Shown: one piece after another, positions 26,723 through 34,370 of the stretch
Position numbering within the stretch: the stretch's first letter is position 1
Layout of the letters: each line of letters starts with the position of its first letter
NCBI RefSeq assembly: GCF_000308415.1
Contig: NZ_BAFS01000210.1
Coordinates: 1-53,004 of the forward strand
DNA length: 53,004 nucleotides
Reading direction: 5' to 3'
Source of the DNA: Nocardia asiatica NBRC 100129
Lineage (GTDB): Bacteria; Actinomycetota; Actinomycetes; Mycobacteriales; Mycobacteriaceae
Position numbers and translations under genes: made by a program
The notes under the pieces: generated by a model
Database searches by the model: none
Seen by the model: only the letters and a program-made list of their open reading frames with translations
What the model was told of the DNA's origin: nothing

Positions 26723-27577
26723 GTGGACGTTTTCGACCATCAGGGCAGGGCGGTGGTCTTCGACCGCACCGGCAGCGGGCCTCCGATCGTCTTCCTGCAC
26801 AACGCGGGCACGCAGCGCCGGATCTGGGACGAACAGGTCGCGGCCCTGCGGGACGAGCACGAGATCTTCGCACTCGATCTGCCCGGCTACGGTCGGTCCG
26901 ACCCGCCCGCCACGGGTTACCGGCTCGCCGACTACGTCGACATGCTCACCGCGTTCCTGGACGCCCACCTGCTCAGCGACGTGGTGCTGATCGGCAACTG
27001 CCTGGGCAGCGCCACCTCGCTGCGCTACACCATGGACCATGCGGACCGCGTTCGCGCGCTCGTGCTGATCAATCCACTCACCTCCGACACCGTCAGCTCG
27101 GGCCGGTCGGCGGGCTTGGCCTGGCTCGACGCGCGGCTGCCGCTGGCGCCGCCGGCCCGCTGGATCAGCCTGCCGAGCCCGGTGGTCTCGCTGATCCTGG
27201 GCAATCAGCTCGGCCCCCGCGGCCGGGCTCAGCGCAACCAGCACGAGCCGCGCGTGCGGGCGCACTGGACCGATCGGGGCAGGCTGCACGCCCTGCACGG
27301 CCTGGTGCAGGATTTCCCCTCCTACCGCGCGCTGGACACGTTCGATCCGCCTGCCGGCTTCCCGCCGATCTGCACGATCTGGGGGCGGCGCAATCGCATC
27401 CTGTCGGCGAAAGCGGGCGGGCGGCTCGACCGCAAGCTGCGCCCGCACACCGCCGTGAAACTACCGGACTGCGGTCACCTTCCGATGGTGGAGGCCCCCG
27501 ACCAGGTCACCTCGATCATCACCGGTTTTCTCACCGCCATCGAGGCGCCCGCCCCGAAGCAAGCCGACGGCCGCTGA
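26723..27577 (+). CDS. Alpha/beta hydrolase with Cys in the nucleophile elbow
   Basis: This reads as 284 residues from a GTG at 26723 with AGGGGG upstream. The fold is clear (PIVFLHNAGTQRRIWDEQV, ALDLPGYGRSD, CGHLPMVEAPDQV). The elbow reads GNCLGS, with Cys93 instead of Ser, and the usual acid position in WGRRNRIL is Asn rather than Asp. The His in CGHLP is kept. Cys nucleophiles are known in dienelactone hydrolases. Alternatively the protein has lost normal esterase activity. It follows the amidohydrolase after 85 bp and probably ends the operon. Confidence 0.82.
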   Translation: MDVFDHQGRAVVFDRTGSGPPIVFLHNAGTQRRIWDEQVAALRDEHEIFALDLPGYGRSDPPATGYRLADYVDMLTAFLDAHLLSDVVLIGNCLGSATSLRYTMDHADRVRALVLINPLTSDTVSSGRSAGLAWLDARLPLAPPARWISLPSPVVSLILGNQLGPRGRAQRNQHEPRVRAHWTDRGRLHALHGLVQDFPSYRALDTFDPPAGFPPICTIWGRRNRILSAKAGGRLDRKLRPHTAVKLPDCGHLPMVEAPDQVTSIITGFLTAIEAPAPKQADGR

Positions 27578-27583
27578 ATCCGC

Positions 27584-27868
27584 TCACAGCGGAGCCGCGG
27601 TCGGGCACAGTTCCCCGAAACTGCCGGAGCGCACCCCGCAGCCGGTGCATTCGAACGCCATGCCCATGTCGAGCATCCAGTGGATGCGGGTACGGCAGGT
27701 CTCGCACAAGAAATCCACACCCGCCGAGTGGCAGCAGGACCGTTTACGGATGAACCATTCCGCGCGATGGCGACACGGCACGGAGTCGAACCGGAACGTG
27801 CACCTCGGTGCGGCAGGCAACTCGGCGACGACGGCTTCGAATGCCGTTGTGGCCGTACGGATGTTCAC
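27584..27868 (-). CDS. Small Cys-rich hypothetical protein
   Basis: This reads as 94 residues from a GTG at 27868. Many cysteines occur in pairs: CTF, VPCRHRAEW, RSCCHSAG, FLCETCR and ECTGCG, then LCPT. They could form two zinc sites, in a zinc-ribbon style. It converges on the alpha/beta hydrolase with six bases between stops, and is divergent from the DoxX-like gene across 180 bp. No family recognised; not obviously related to the Cys-rich pair at 2797 and 8919. Confidence 0.65.
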   Translation of the reverse strand: MNIRTATTAFEAVVAELPAAPRCTFRFDSVPCRHRAEWFIRKRSCCHSAGVDFLCETCRTRIHWMLDMGMAFECTGCGVRSGSFGELCPTAAPL

Positions 27869-28048
27869 AGCAGATACCTTTCGGCGAAGCAGGGGGCGCG
27901 CGCCGGCGCGCCTCTCCCCCTGGATCGAACTCGCTCGGATAGCTGTTACCCGGATGAGGCGGCCTTCACACGGCGGCGGACCGGCCTGTTTGGCCGCCGA
28001 ACGCGCGGGAATCCGAATCGTGACTACATCAAGGGAAGGGGTTCTGTC

Positions 28049-29047
28049 ATGTTATTGCGCCGACTCGCCCGGCCGCTGCTGGCCACCGCGTTCGTCGTAG
28101 ACGGGGTCGATACGCTGCGGCGCCCGGACGAGCGGGTCAAGGCAGCGAACGCCCTGCTCGAACGGGGGCACCGCCAGCTGCCGGAAGAGATCGCTACGAA
28201 GTTGCCGTCGAATCCGACGACCGTCGTGCAGGTCAACGCTCTCGCCCAGGTGAGCGGCGGCGTACTGCTGGCCCTCGGCAAGGCGCCGCGATTGGCCGCG
28301 CTGGTGCTCGCCGCGACCGTCGTGCCCGCGGCCGTCACCGAACAGGATTTCTGGAACGAGCAGGACCCGGCACGCAAGTCGGCGAAGCGGACCGCGTTCC
28401 TCAAGGACCTCGGACTGCTGGGCGGGCTGATGATCGCCGCGGCCGACACCGAGGGCAAGCCGTCGCTGGGCTGGCGCGGCCGCCGGGCCGCGCGGGACGC
28501 CGCTGCCGCGGTCACCGCCGCGCTGCCGTTCGGCGCGACCTCCGACACCCCGACCGGCGCGGCGCTGCGCAATTACGCGCACGAGGCGGCGGAACGGGCG
28601 CGGGCGCTGGGCGCGGTCGCCGCGAGCAAGGGGGCCGAACTGGCCGAATCGGCCCAGCGACACGGGCCGGAGTGGGCGGAAGCGGCCAAGGAACACGGCA
28701 GCGAGCTGGCGGAGACCGCCAAGGTGCACGGGTCGGAGTGGGCCGAGGTCGCCAAGGAACGCGGCGCCGACTGGGCCGAGGTCGCCAAGGAACGCGGCAC
28801 CGAATGGGCGGAAATCGCCAAAGAGCGCAGTGCCCGTCTCGCCGACCTGGCCAAGCAGCGCGGGGGCGAATGGGCCGAACTGGCCAAGGAACGCGGCACC
28901 GAATGGGCGGAGATCGCCAAGGAGCGCGGACCGGAGATCGCCGAGACCGCCAAGGAACGTGGCGCGCACACCGCGCACTCGGCCCGCGAACGCGGTGCCC
29001 AGACCGCGCAGGCGGCCCGCGAGGCGATCGAATCGCGTCGCCACTGA
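28049..29047 (+). CDS. DoxX-like membrane protein with LEA-like 11-residue repeat tail
   Basis: This reads as 332 residues from an ATG at 28049 with AAGGGAAGGGG upstream. Residues 1-135 match the DoxX family with about four hydrophobic helices (LARPLLATAFVVDGVDTLRR, VVQVNALAQVSGGVLLALG, LGLLGGLMIA). Residues 197-328 are twelve consecutive 11-residue repeats with consensus EWAEVAKERGT. These form an extended amphipathic helix rich in Lys/Arg/Glu, like group 3 LEA proteins. DoxX proteins are membrane subunits linked to redox homeostasis. The tail would lie in the cytoplasm or along the membrane. Repeat copy number probably varies between strains. Confidence 0.82.
   Translation: MLLRRLARPLLATAFVVDGVDTLRRPDERVKAANALLERGHRQLPEEIATKLPSNPTTVVQVNALAQVSGGVLLALGKAPRLAALVLAATVVPAAVTEQDFWNEQDPARKSAKRTAFLKDLGLLGGLMIAAADTEGKPSLGWRGRRAARDAAAAVTAALPFGATSDTPTGAALRNYAHEAAERARALGAVAASKGAELAESAQRHGPEWAEAAKEHGSELAETAKVHGSEWAEVAKERGADWAEVAKERGTEWAEIAKERSARLADLAKQRGGEWAELAKERGTEWAEIAKERGPEIAETAKERGAHTAHSARERGAQTAQAAREAIESRRH
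28637..29032 (+). repeat. Twelve in-frame 33-bp coding repeats
   Basis: These encode the 11-residue units at residues 197-328 of the DoxX-like protein. The most alike units are near 28736-28835 and 28868-28933 (GCCAAGGAACGCGGC recurs). Near-identical units suggest recent tandem duplication or recombination. Confidence 0.8.
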
Positions 29048-29053
29048 GACGCC

Positions 29054-29125
29054 CCGGGCCGACTAGCTGACGGCCCGGTCCCGGCGGCGAACGCACGTGC
29101 TCGGCGGCCCCACTCGGGCCGCCGA
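29054..29125. terminator. Double hairpin between convergent genes
   Basis: The first stem is 29054-29061 with 29071-29078 (8 bp, 9-nt loop). The second is 29101-29110 with 29116-29125 (10 bp, loop CACTC). Both lie between the DoxX-like gene and the leftward STAS gene and can terminate in either direction. Confidence 0.6.
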
Positions 29126-29141
29126 ACGCGTCTGCTCGGCG

Positions 29142-29531
29142 TCAGGCGGTCTCGTCGTAATCGGGCGAGAGCTGTACGAGGGCGGCATCCAGCGAGGAGA
29201 CCCGGTGGAAGCGATCGGCCAAGCCGGTGATCTCGATGGCCCGGTCCACCGGCCGCACCGTGGTGATCAATACGATTCGGCGACGTGCGCGGGTGGCCTC
29301 GGTGTGCGCCTCGACCAACACGCTCAGCCCCGCCGCCGCGAGGAAAGTGACCGGTGACAAGTCGAGCACGAGGGTGGCCGCGCGACGAAGGTAGGCGCCC
29401 GCCAGTTCGGCCCGCAATCGGGGCGCGGTCGCGACATCGATATCGCCGGCGACCATCAGCATGGTGACGTCGCGGCGTGGGCGGCACACCGAAAGCCTCA
29501 GCGGGGCAGTCCGTTCGGTGTGTCGGGACAT
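29142..29531 (-). CDS. STAS-domain anti-sigma factor antagonist-like protein
   Basis: This reads as 129 residues from an ATG at 29531 with AGGAG seven bases upstream. It has the STAS pattern: VTMLMVAGDIDVATAPRLRAEL, TLVLDLSPVTFLAAAGLSVL and a C-terminal helix. In antagonists regulated by phosphorylation the segment after LDLS-V-F is D-S-S-G; here it is A-A-A-G, so the phosphorylatable serine is missing. It could be a constitutively active antagonist or act elsewhere. Single gene; 127 bp separate it from the SDR stop upstream. Confidence 0.82.
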   Translation of the reverse strand: MSRHTERTAPLRLSVCRPRRDVTMLMVAGDIDVATAPRLRAELAGAYLRRAATLVLDLSPVTFLAAAGLSVLVEAHTEATRARRRIVLITTVRPVDRAIEITGLADRFHRVSSLDAALVQLSPDYDETA

Positions 29532-29658
29532 GCGCTGACTCCTGGCCGGAAGCTGGCACTGTACAGACCTTGCGCTTCCAGTGAAGCACGGCCCGCGAGC
29601 TCTGTACAGGCGCGAACCACGGTCGTCGCGCGCCGTTTCCGGACGAGCGGGCCTGCCG

Positions 29659-30489
29659 CTAGGACGTATTCGCGCTCCCGCCACAGGAGATGGTGATCGC
29701 CTCCCCGTTGAAGTGGCGGCCGTGTTCGGAGACCAGCAACAGCACCGCTTCGGCCACCTCGGCGGGCTGGATCAGATCGCCGTTGGGCGGACCGGATTCG
29801 ATGATCGCCATCCAGTCCTCCTTGGTGGGGTTCTCCTTGTCCGGCATCATGAGCCGCCACGTCGCCGGGTTCTGGATCATGTCGGTGTCCACGCCGGAGG
29901 GCAACAGGGCGTTGACCGTGATGCCGTACTCCGCCACCTCCAGCGACAGCGACTTCACCAGTCCGACCACGCCCCATTTGCTGGCCGCGTAGTGCGCCGC
30001 GTTGCGCACGCCCATCTTCGCCACGATGGACGAGGTCGCCACGACGCGGCCCCAGCGGCGCTCGATCATGTGCGGGACCACCGCGCGGAAGCTGTGGAAC
30101 ACGCCGGTCAGGTTGGTGTCGATCATGTCCTGCCACAACTGCTCGTCCATCTCCGCGACGGGCGAGTTGGAGGCGATGCCCGCGTTCGCGACCAGGATGT
30201 CGACGCGGTCGAATTCCGCCAGCGCGCGCTCGGCGACCGTCCGCATCTGCTCCAGGCTGCGCACGTCGGCCTGCACGGCGACGCAGCGGCGACCGGCCCG
30301 TTCGACCAGGGCGGCGGTCTCGGCCAGATCGTCCGGAGTGCTCAGCGCGTAGGGCAGGCCGGACAGCGGGGCGGCGATATCGCACACCACGATGTCCGCG
30401 CCGGCGTTCGCCAGCGCCACGGCGTGCGCGCGGCCCTGGCCCCGGGCGCCGCCGGTGATCACCGCTACCCGGTCGTCGAGATGCCCCAT
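29659..30489 (-). CDS. Mycofactocin-coupled type SDR oxidoreductase
   Basis: This reads as 276 residues from the ATG at 30489, chosen for GAAGGG upstream; a longer start at 30531 lacks a ribosome site. It has the SDR loop TGGARGQGRAHAVALA, the long insert VCDIAAPLSGLPYALSTPDDL, NAGI, and catalytic Y-A-A-S-K. The insert after the first Rossmann strands and the ending are typical of the family whose NAD is held tightly and re-oxidised through mycofactocin. Mycofactocin genes are not in the window. Substrate would be an alcohol, possibly a terpenoid type; not readable here. Confidence 0.85.
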   Translation of the reverse strand: MGHLDDRVAVITGGARGQGRAHAVALANAGADIVVCDIAAPLSGLPYALSTPDDLAETAALVERAGRRCVAVQADVRSLEQMRTVAERALAEFDRVDILVANAGIASNSPVAEMDEQLWQDMIDTNLTGVFHSFRAVVPHMIERRWGRVVATSSIVAKMGVRNAAHYAASKWGVVGLVKSLSLEVAEYGITVNALLPSGVDTDMIQNPATWRLMMPDKENPTKEDWMAIIESGPPNGDLIQPAEVAEAVLLLVSEHGRHFNGEAITISCGGSANTS

Positions 30490-30918
30490 CACTGACCCTT
30501 CATCGGTCGGTACCTGCTCGGCCGCACTCATCGTGTCACGTGCGTACCGTCCGAGCCGCCGCTTTTCCGGCGAGCCGCGTCGCCGAAAGGCGATTTCCCA
30601 GATATGGGAACGGCCCGGGCGTCCGCGGCGAGCGCACCGGTGCGCGGTGCGACACGTCCGCGACCTGCGTAGACCGGTGTGTATTGCCGAATTGCCCAGT
30701 GCGAGTGGAACAATGGTCACGGTCTCGGCGCCGCAGCGGGCACGGCCACGGCACGGACGAACCGACCCGACCGCGGCACGGAGACCACCGGCAACCATTC
30801 CGACCCGGTCCAGCGACCAACTGTGTGCGATGTACGCTGCGCCCCGGAACGATTTCGCCCGTGCCTACCCGTCGTTCCTGGCGCGGTCGGCGCATCCACA
30901 GTGGTTCCAGGGGGCCCG
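30490..30918. other. 429-bp intergenic region between divergent genes
   Basis: No supported gene. It contains the 16-bp inverted repeat TTCCCAGATATGGGAA at 30595-30610 (6-bp arms, 4-bp spacer), 106 bp before the SDR start, a candidate operator. Another less GC-rich patch (GTGTATTGCCGAATTGCCC, 30680-30698) may be a rightward promoter. Confidence 0.5.
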
Positions 30919-31146
30919 ATGACCGATTGTGAGTACCTTCCCGTGAATCTCGACCGACAGCTCGACGCCGAACCGACCGAGCACGACAGCGCCTTGACCG
31001 CCCGGCTGACCAGCCCGCGGCTGCGCAGACTGCTGCACACGGCCATCGGCCTCTCCGAGGATTCCGTCGACCTGCTGACGACCATGACCACCCGCCTGCG
31101 CGCCGCGGAGGGCATGATCCTGCGCGACCCGCTCGACGACTGCTGA
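30919..31146 (+). CDS. Small hypothetical protein
   Basis: This reads as 75 residues from an ATG at 30919 with AGGGGG just upstream. The protein is acidic at both ends (DCEYLP, RDPLDDC) with a central helical part (LTSPRLRRLLHTAIGLSED, MTTRLRAAEGM). It has N- and C-terminal cysteines and no membrane segment. No family recognised. It lies before the methyltransferase on the same strand, with 84 bp between. Confidence 0.5.
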   Translation: MTDCEYLPVNLDRQLDAEPTEHDSALTARLTSPRLRRLLHTAIGLSEDSVDLLTTMTTRLRAAEGMILRDPLDDC

Positions 31147-31230
31147 GCCGCCGGGGGTCGTAGCCCGGGCGGGTTGCCGAACCGGCAACGATATTTGCCG
31201 ATCCAGCCAAGTCGGCGGATGGTGGGACAC

Positions 31231-31884
31231 ATGAGTGCCACACACCACCACGACCGGACCACCGCGACCACGGTCGAGTACTGGGAGTCCTTCTATCGGG
31301 AGCGCGACCAGGTCTGGTCGGGAAAGCCGAACTTCCTGCTGGTGCGGGAGATCGAAGCGGTCACCCCGGGTACCGCGCTGGACCTGGGCTGCGCCGAGGG
31401 CGCCGACGCGATCTGGCTGGCCGAGCGCGGCTGGCGGGTCACGGCGGTGGACGTCTCGGAGACCGCGCTGGCGCGCGCCAGGGCCAACGCCGCACGACGG
31501 GAACTTTCCAGCGAAATCGATTGGCAGCGGCACGATCTCGACCACACCTTCCCGTCCGGGCGCTTCGACCTCGTCACAGCGCAGTATCTGCACTCCCCGC
31601 CGGCCGCCGACGGCGAGCGGACGCGCATCCTGCGCCGGGCCGCCGAGGCGGTGGCGCCCGGCGGGCTGCTGTTGATCGTCGGGCACGCGGAATGGCCCAG
31701 CTGGGTGCTGGAACCGCCCGCCGACGTCCACTTTCCGACCACCGCCGAGGTGCGCGCGGGCCTCGCGCTCGACCCGGCCGAATGGCGGGTGGAAGTGGAG
31801 GGGCTCGCCGAACGCGAGCAGGCCGGCCCCGAAGGACAACCGGGCACGCGAAAAGACAACATCCTGCTGATTCGCCGCGCCTGA
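31231..31884 (+). CDS. Class I SAM-dependent methyltransferase
   Basis: This reads as 217 residues from the ATG at 31231; an ATG at 31219 would add four residues, and neither has a strong ribosome site. Motif I is ALDLGCAEGADAIWLAERGW, the acidic loop follows in VTAVDVSETAL, and PGGLLLIVGHAEW supplies the later strand. The N-terminus (VEYWESFYRERDQVWSGKPN) is like the TehB/thiopurine methyltransferase-like group seen widely in actinobacteria. Substrate unknown. It ends 198 bp before the SARP gene and could be just outside the polyketide cluster. Confidence 0.82.
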   Translation: MSATHHHDRTTATTVEYWESFYRERDQVWSGKPNFLLVREIEAVTPGTALDLGCAEGADAIWLAERGWRVTAVDVSETALARARANAARRELSSEIDWQRHDLDHTFPSGRFDLVTAQYLHSPPAADGERTRILRRAAEAVAPGGLLLIVGHAEWPSWVLEPPADVHFPTTAEVRAGLALDPAEWRVEVEGLAEREQAGPEGQPGTRKDNILLIRRA

Positions 31885-31935
31885 CCGCGAGCGCAAATAA
31901 CGGGCGAATCTCCTTGGGGCAGCGGACAATTCGAA

Positions 31936-31990
31936 TCGATACCAACGGGAATTAACTCCGATATTACTCAGGATTCATTGAGTCGATACC
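31936..31990 (+). promoter_or_regulatory. Repeated TCGATACC in the SARP upstream region
   Basis: TCGATACC occurs at 31936-31943 and 31983-31990, 47 bp apart, in a less GC-rich 120-bp region before the SARP gene. Flanks differ (AA and AG before it). It could be a regulator site controlling the activator. Evidence is only the repeat. Confidence 0.35.
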
Positions 31991-32082
31991 GCTTTCTCGC
32001 TACTGTGGACGTGCCTACAGCGCGGTGGGAATCGAGAATCTCACATCGGTCGGGGGGATAGTCGCCCGTAGGGGAGCTCCCA

Positions 32083-32952
32083 GTGAAGCATCCAGTTTGT
32101 GCTCGCGTATTAGGTCCGTTGACGCTCGCTCTCAACAATCGCAACGCCACGCCCACTGCACAGAAGCAGCGGCAGTTGCTGGCACTGCTCTTGGTCAGGC
32201 ACGACACCGTCGTCCCGGTGACGACCCTGATCGAAGAACTGTGGAACGACGATCCGCCGCGCAGCGCGGTGACAGTCGTGCAGACATATGTACTCGGAAT
32301 TCGCAAGAAGATGGCCGAACAGCTCGGGGTGGGGCAGGCCGAGATAGCGGAATGTTTTCTCCGCACCCGGAGCAAGGGCTATTCCTTCGACGTCAAGGAC
32401 TGCGTGTTCGATCTGCGCGACTATCAGTCCATGTCCGAAGCCGCCCGGTGCGCCGCCAAGACCGGCGACGACCAGCGCGCGGTGGATCTGTTCAACGCCG
32501 CGGAGGCGCTGTGGAGCGGTCCGGCGCTGGTCGACGTGGAGGGCGGCATCCCGCTCGCCGCCGAGATCTCGCATCTGGACCACCTGCGGCTGACCAATAT
32601 CGAGCTGCGGGTGGAGGCGGAGTTGCGGCTGGGCAGGCACCGCGAGGTGTGTCCCGACCTGGCGCGGTTGACCATGCAGCACCCGCTGCACGAGCGGCTC
32701 CAGGCGTACTACATGTTCGCCCTGTGCCGGTCGGGACAGCGCGCCCGCGCCTTGGCCTCCTATCAGCAGTTCAGCCGGTTCATGCAGGACGAACTGGGGC
32801 TCGACCCGTGCCGGAAGCTGCAGCAACTGCACCAGGACATCCTGGCCGCCTCGGACGTCTCCGTGAGCGCGATGCTGAACAGCCGCCACGCCGGTTATCT
32901 GATCGGGTGGCACTCCCCCGAGTTCTGCACCGTCACCGCCGAGCCCGCCTGA
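32083..32952 (+). CDS. SARP family pathway-specific activator
   Basis: This reads as 289 residues from a GTG at 32083 with AGGGGAG upstream. The N-terminal OmpR-like winged helix (ARVLGPLTLAL, KQRQLLALLLVRHDTVV, LIEELWNDDPPRSAV) is followed by the bacterial transcription activation domain (DLRDYQSMSEAARCAA, LVDVEGGIPLAAEI, HPLHERLQAYYMFAL). The size is that of small cluster-situated SARPs such as ActII-ORF4. These proteins bind direct repeats of TCGAG-type heptamers and recruit RNA polymerase. A matching site lies before the KS gene. It converges with the biotin carboxylase gene. Confidence 0.9.
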   Translation: MKHPVCARVLGPLTLALNNRNATPTAQKQRQLLALLLVRHDTVVPVTTLIEELWNDDPPRSAVTVVQTYVLGIRKKMAEQLGVGQAEIAECFLRTRSKGYSFDVKDCVFDLRDYQSMSEAARCAAKTGDDQRAVDLFNAAEALWSGPALVDVEGGIPLAAEISHLDHLRLTNIELRVEAELRLGRHREVCPDLARLTMQHPLHERLQAYYMFALCRSGQRARALASYQQFSRFMQDELGLDPCRKLQQLHQDILAASDVSVSAMLNSRHAGYLIGWHSPEFCTVTAEPA

Positions 32953-32968
32953 CACCGCCGCCGCGGAG

Positions 32969-32996
32969 CCCGGCCGCGGACCACCGCGGGCCGGGG
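32969..32996. terminator. Hairpin between SARP and biotin carboxylase genes
   Basis: CCCGGCCGCGG at 32969-32979 pairs with 32984-32996 through an ACCA loop, with one bulged G. It lies between converging stops at 32952 and 33013. Confidence 0.5.
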
Positions 32997-33012
32997 CGTA
33001 CGGCACGCGGGC

Positions 33013-34362
33013 TCATTTCCGCCCGAGCAACTCGTCCACCAATCCGGTGGTATGTGTCGCGGCGCGCATGGCCGGATGGTCGAGCACCTCGCCCAGGAAA
33101 TCCCTGGTGGTCACGACGCGGGCGCCGGAGATCCGGAATTCCGCCAGCGCCCGCCGCATCCGGGCGAGCGCCCGGTCACGGTCCGGCGCCCATACCACTA
33201 ATTTCGCCAGCAGCGAATCGTAGTGCGGAGGGATCGAATAACCGGCGTGCGCGTGGGTGTCGACACGTACGAAAGGACCGCCGGGCGGAATGAATTCCGC
33301 CAGGACGCCCGGGGCGGGCGCGAATTCCGCGGCCGGGTCTTCGGCGTTGATCCGGCATTCGATCGCCGCGCCGCGCAGGACGATATCTCGCTGCTCGATG
33401 CCGAGCCGTTCCCCGGCTGCGACCCGGATCTGTTCGGCGATCAGATCGATGCCCGTCACCATCTCGGTGACCGGATGTTCCACCTGAATTCGGCAGTTCA
33501 CCTCCATGAAATAATAATTGCCGTCCCCGTCGACCAGGAATTCCACGGTTCCGGCGCCGGCGTAGCCCGCTTCGAGCACACCGTGCACAGCCGAGCTGCC
33601 CATTCGCTCCGCGAGGCCTTCGGGCAGCAGCGGAGCCGGTGATTCCTCGATCAATTTCTGGTGCCTGCGTTGCACCGAGCAGTCACGTTCACCCAGGTGC
33701 ACGCCGTTGCCGTAGCTGTCGCACAGCACCTGGATCTCGACGTGCCTGGCCGCGGTCAGGTACTTCTCCAGATACACCCGGCTGTCGCCGAACAGCATCC
33801 GCGCCGTCGCCCTGGTCTCCTGATAGGCGCGCGGGAACGCCGCGCTCTCGTGCACCACCTGCATGCCGCGCCCGCCGCCGCCCGCCGCCGCCTTGATGAT
33901 CACCGGGAAGCCGATCGAATCGGCGAGTGCGTGCGCGTCGTCGAGTTCGAGCGGGTCGAGGCTGCCCGGCAGTAGCGGCAGTCCGGCCTTCGCCATCAGG
34001 GCGCGCGCCGACTGCTTGTCGCCGAGCTGGGCCATCACGTCGGCGGGCGGCCCGATCAGCGTGATGCCCGCCGCGCGGCAGGCGTCGGCGAAATCCGGTG
34101 ACTCGGAGAGGAACCCGTATCCGGGATGGATCGCGTCCGCGCCGGTGAGCTGCGCGGCGGCCAGGACGGCCGCGGCGTTCAGATAGCTGCGCTTGGCCGC
34201 GGACGGGCCGATCTGCACCGACTCGTCGGCGAAACGCACCACCGCCGACTCGGCGTCGGCGACCGAGTGCACCGCCACGGTGCGCACGCCGAGCTCACGG
34301 CAGGTGCGCGCGACGCGCAGCGCGATCTCACCCCGGTTGGCGATCAGGATCTTCTCGAACAC
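33013..34362 (-). CDS. accC: Acetyl-CoA carboxylase biotin carboxylase subunit
   Basis: This reads as 449 residues from a GTG at 34362 with GGAGA upstream. The AccC sequence is complete: FEKILIANRGEIALRVARTC, the ATP-grasp loop KAAAGGGGRGMQVV, EKYLTAARHVEIQVL, and MEVNCRIQVEHPVTEM with its catalytic Arg. It carboxylates biotin on a separate carrier protein with ATP and bicarbonate. There is no fused biotin domain, unlike the AccA3-type subunits of actinobacterial primary metabolism. It starts 8 bp after the fused carboxyltransferase gene and forms an operon with it; the carrier is at 44480. Confidence 0.93.
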   Translation of the reverse strand: MFEKILIANRGEIALRVARTCRELGVRTVAVHSVADAESAVVRFADESVQIGPSAAKRSYLNAAAVLAAAQLTGADAIHPGYGFLSESPDFADACRAAGITLIGPPADVMAQLGDKQSARALMAKAGLPLLPGSLDPLELDDAHALADSIGFPVIIKAAAGGGGRGMQVVHESAAFPRAYQETRATARMLFGDSRVYLEKYLTAARHVEIQVLCDSYGNGVHLGERDCSVQRRHQKLIEESPAPLLPEGLAERMGSSAVHGVLEAGYAGAGTVEFLVDGDGNYYFMEVNCRIQVEHPVTEMVTGIDLIAEQIRVAAGERLGIEQRDIVLRGAAIECRINAEDPAAEFAPAPGVLAEFIPPGGPFVRVDTHAHAGYSIPPHYDSLLAKLVVWAPDRDRALARMRRALAEFRISGARVVTTRDFLGEVLDHPAMRAATHTTGLVDELLGRK

Positions 34363-34370
34363 GGCGTCTC

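Noticed and set aside
29659..30798. Longer start for the mycofactocin-type SDR
   Set aside because: Upstream residues do not resemble the family and lack a ribosome site; the start at 30489 has GAAGGG and fits the usual length.
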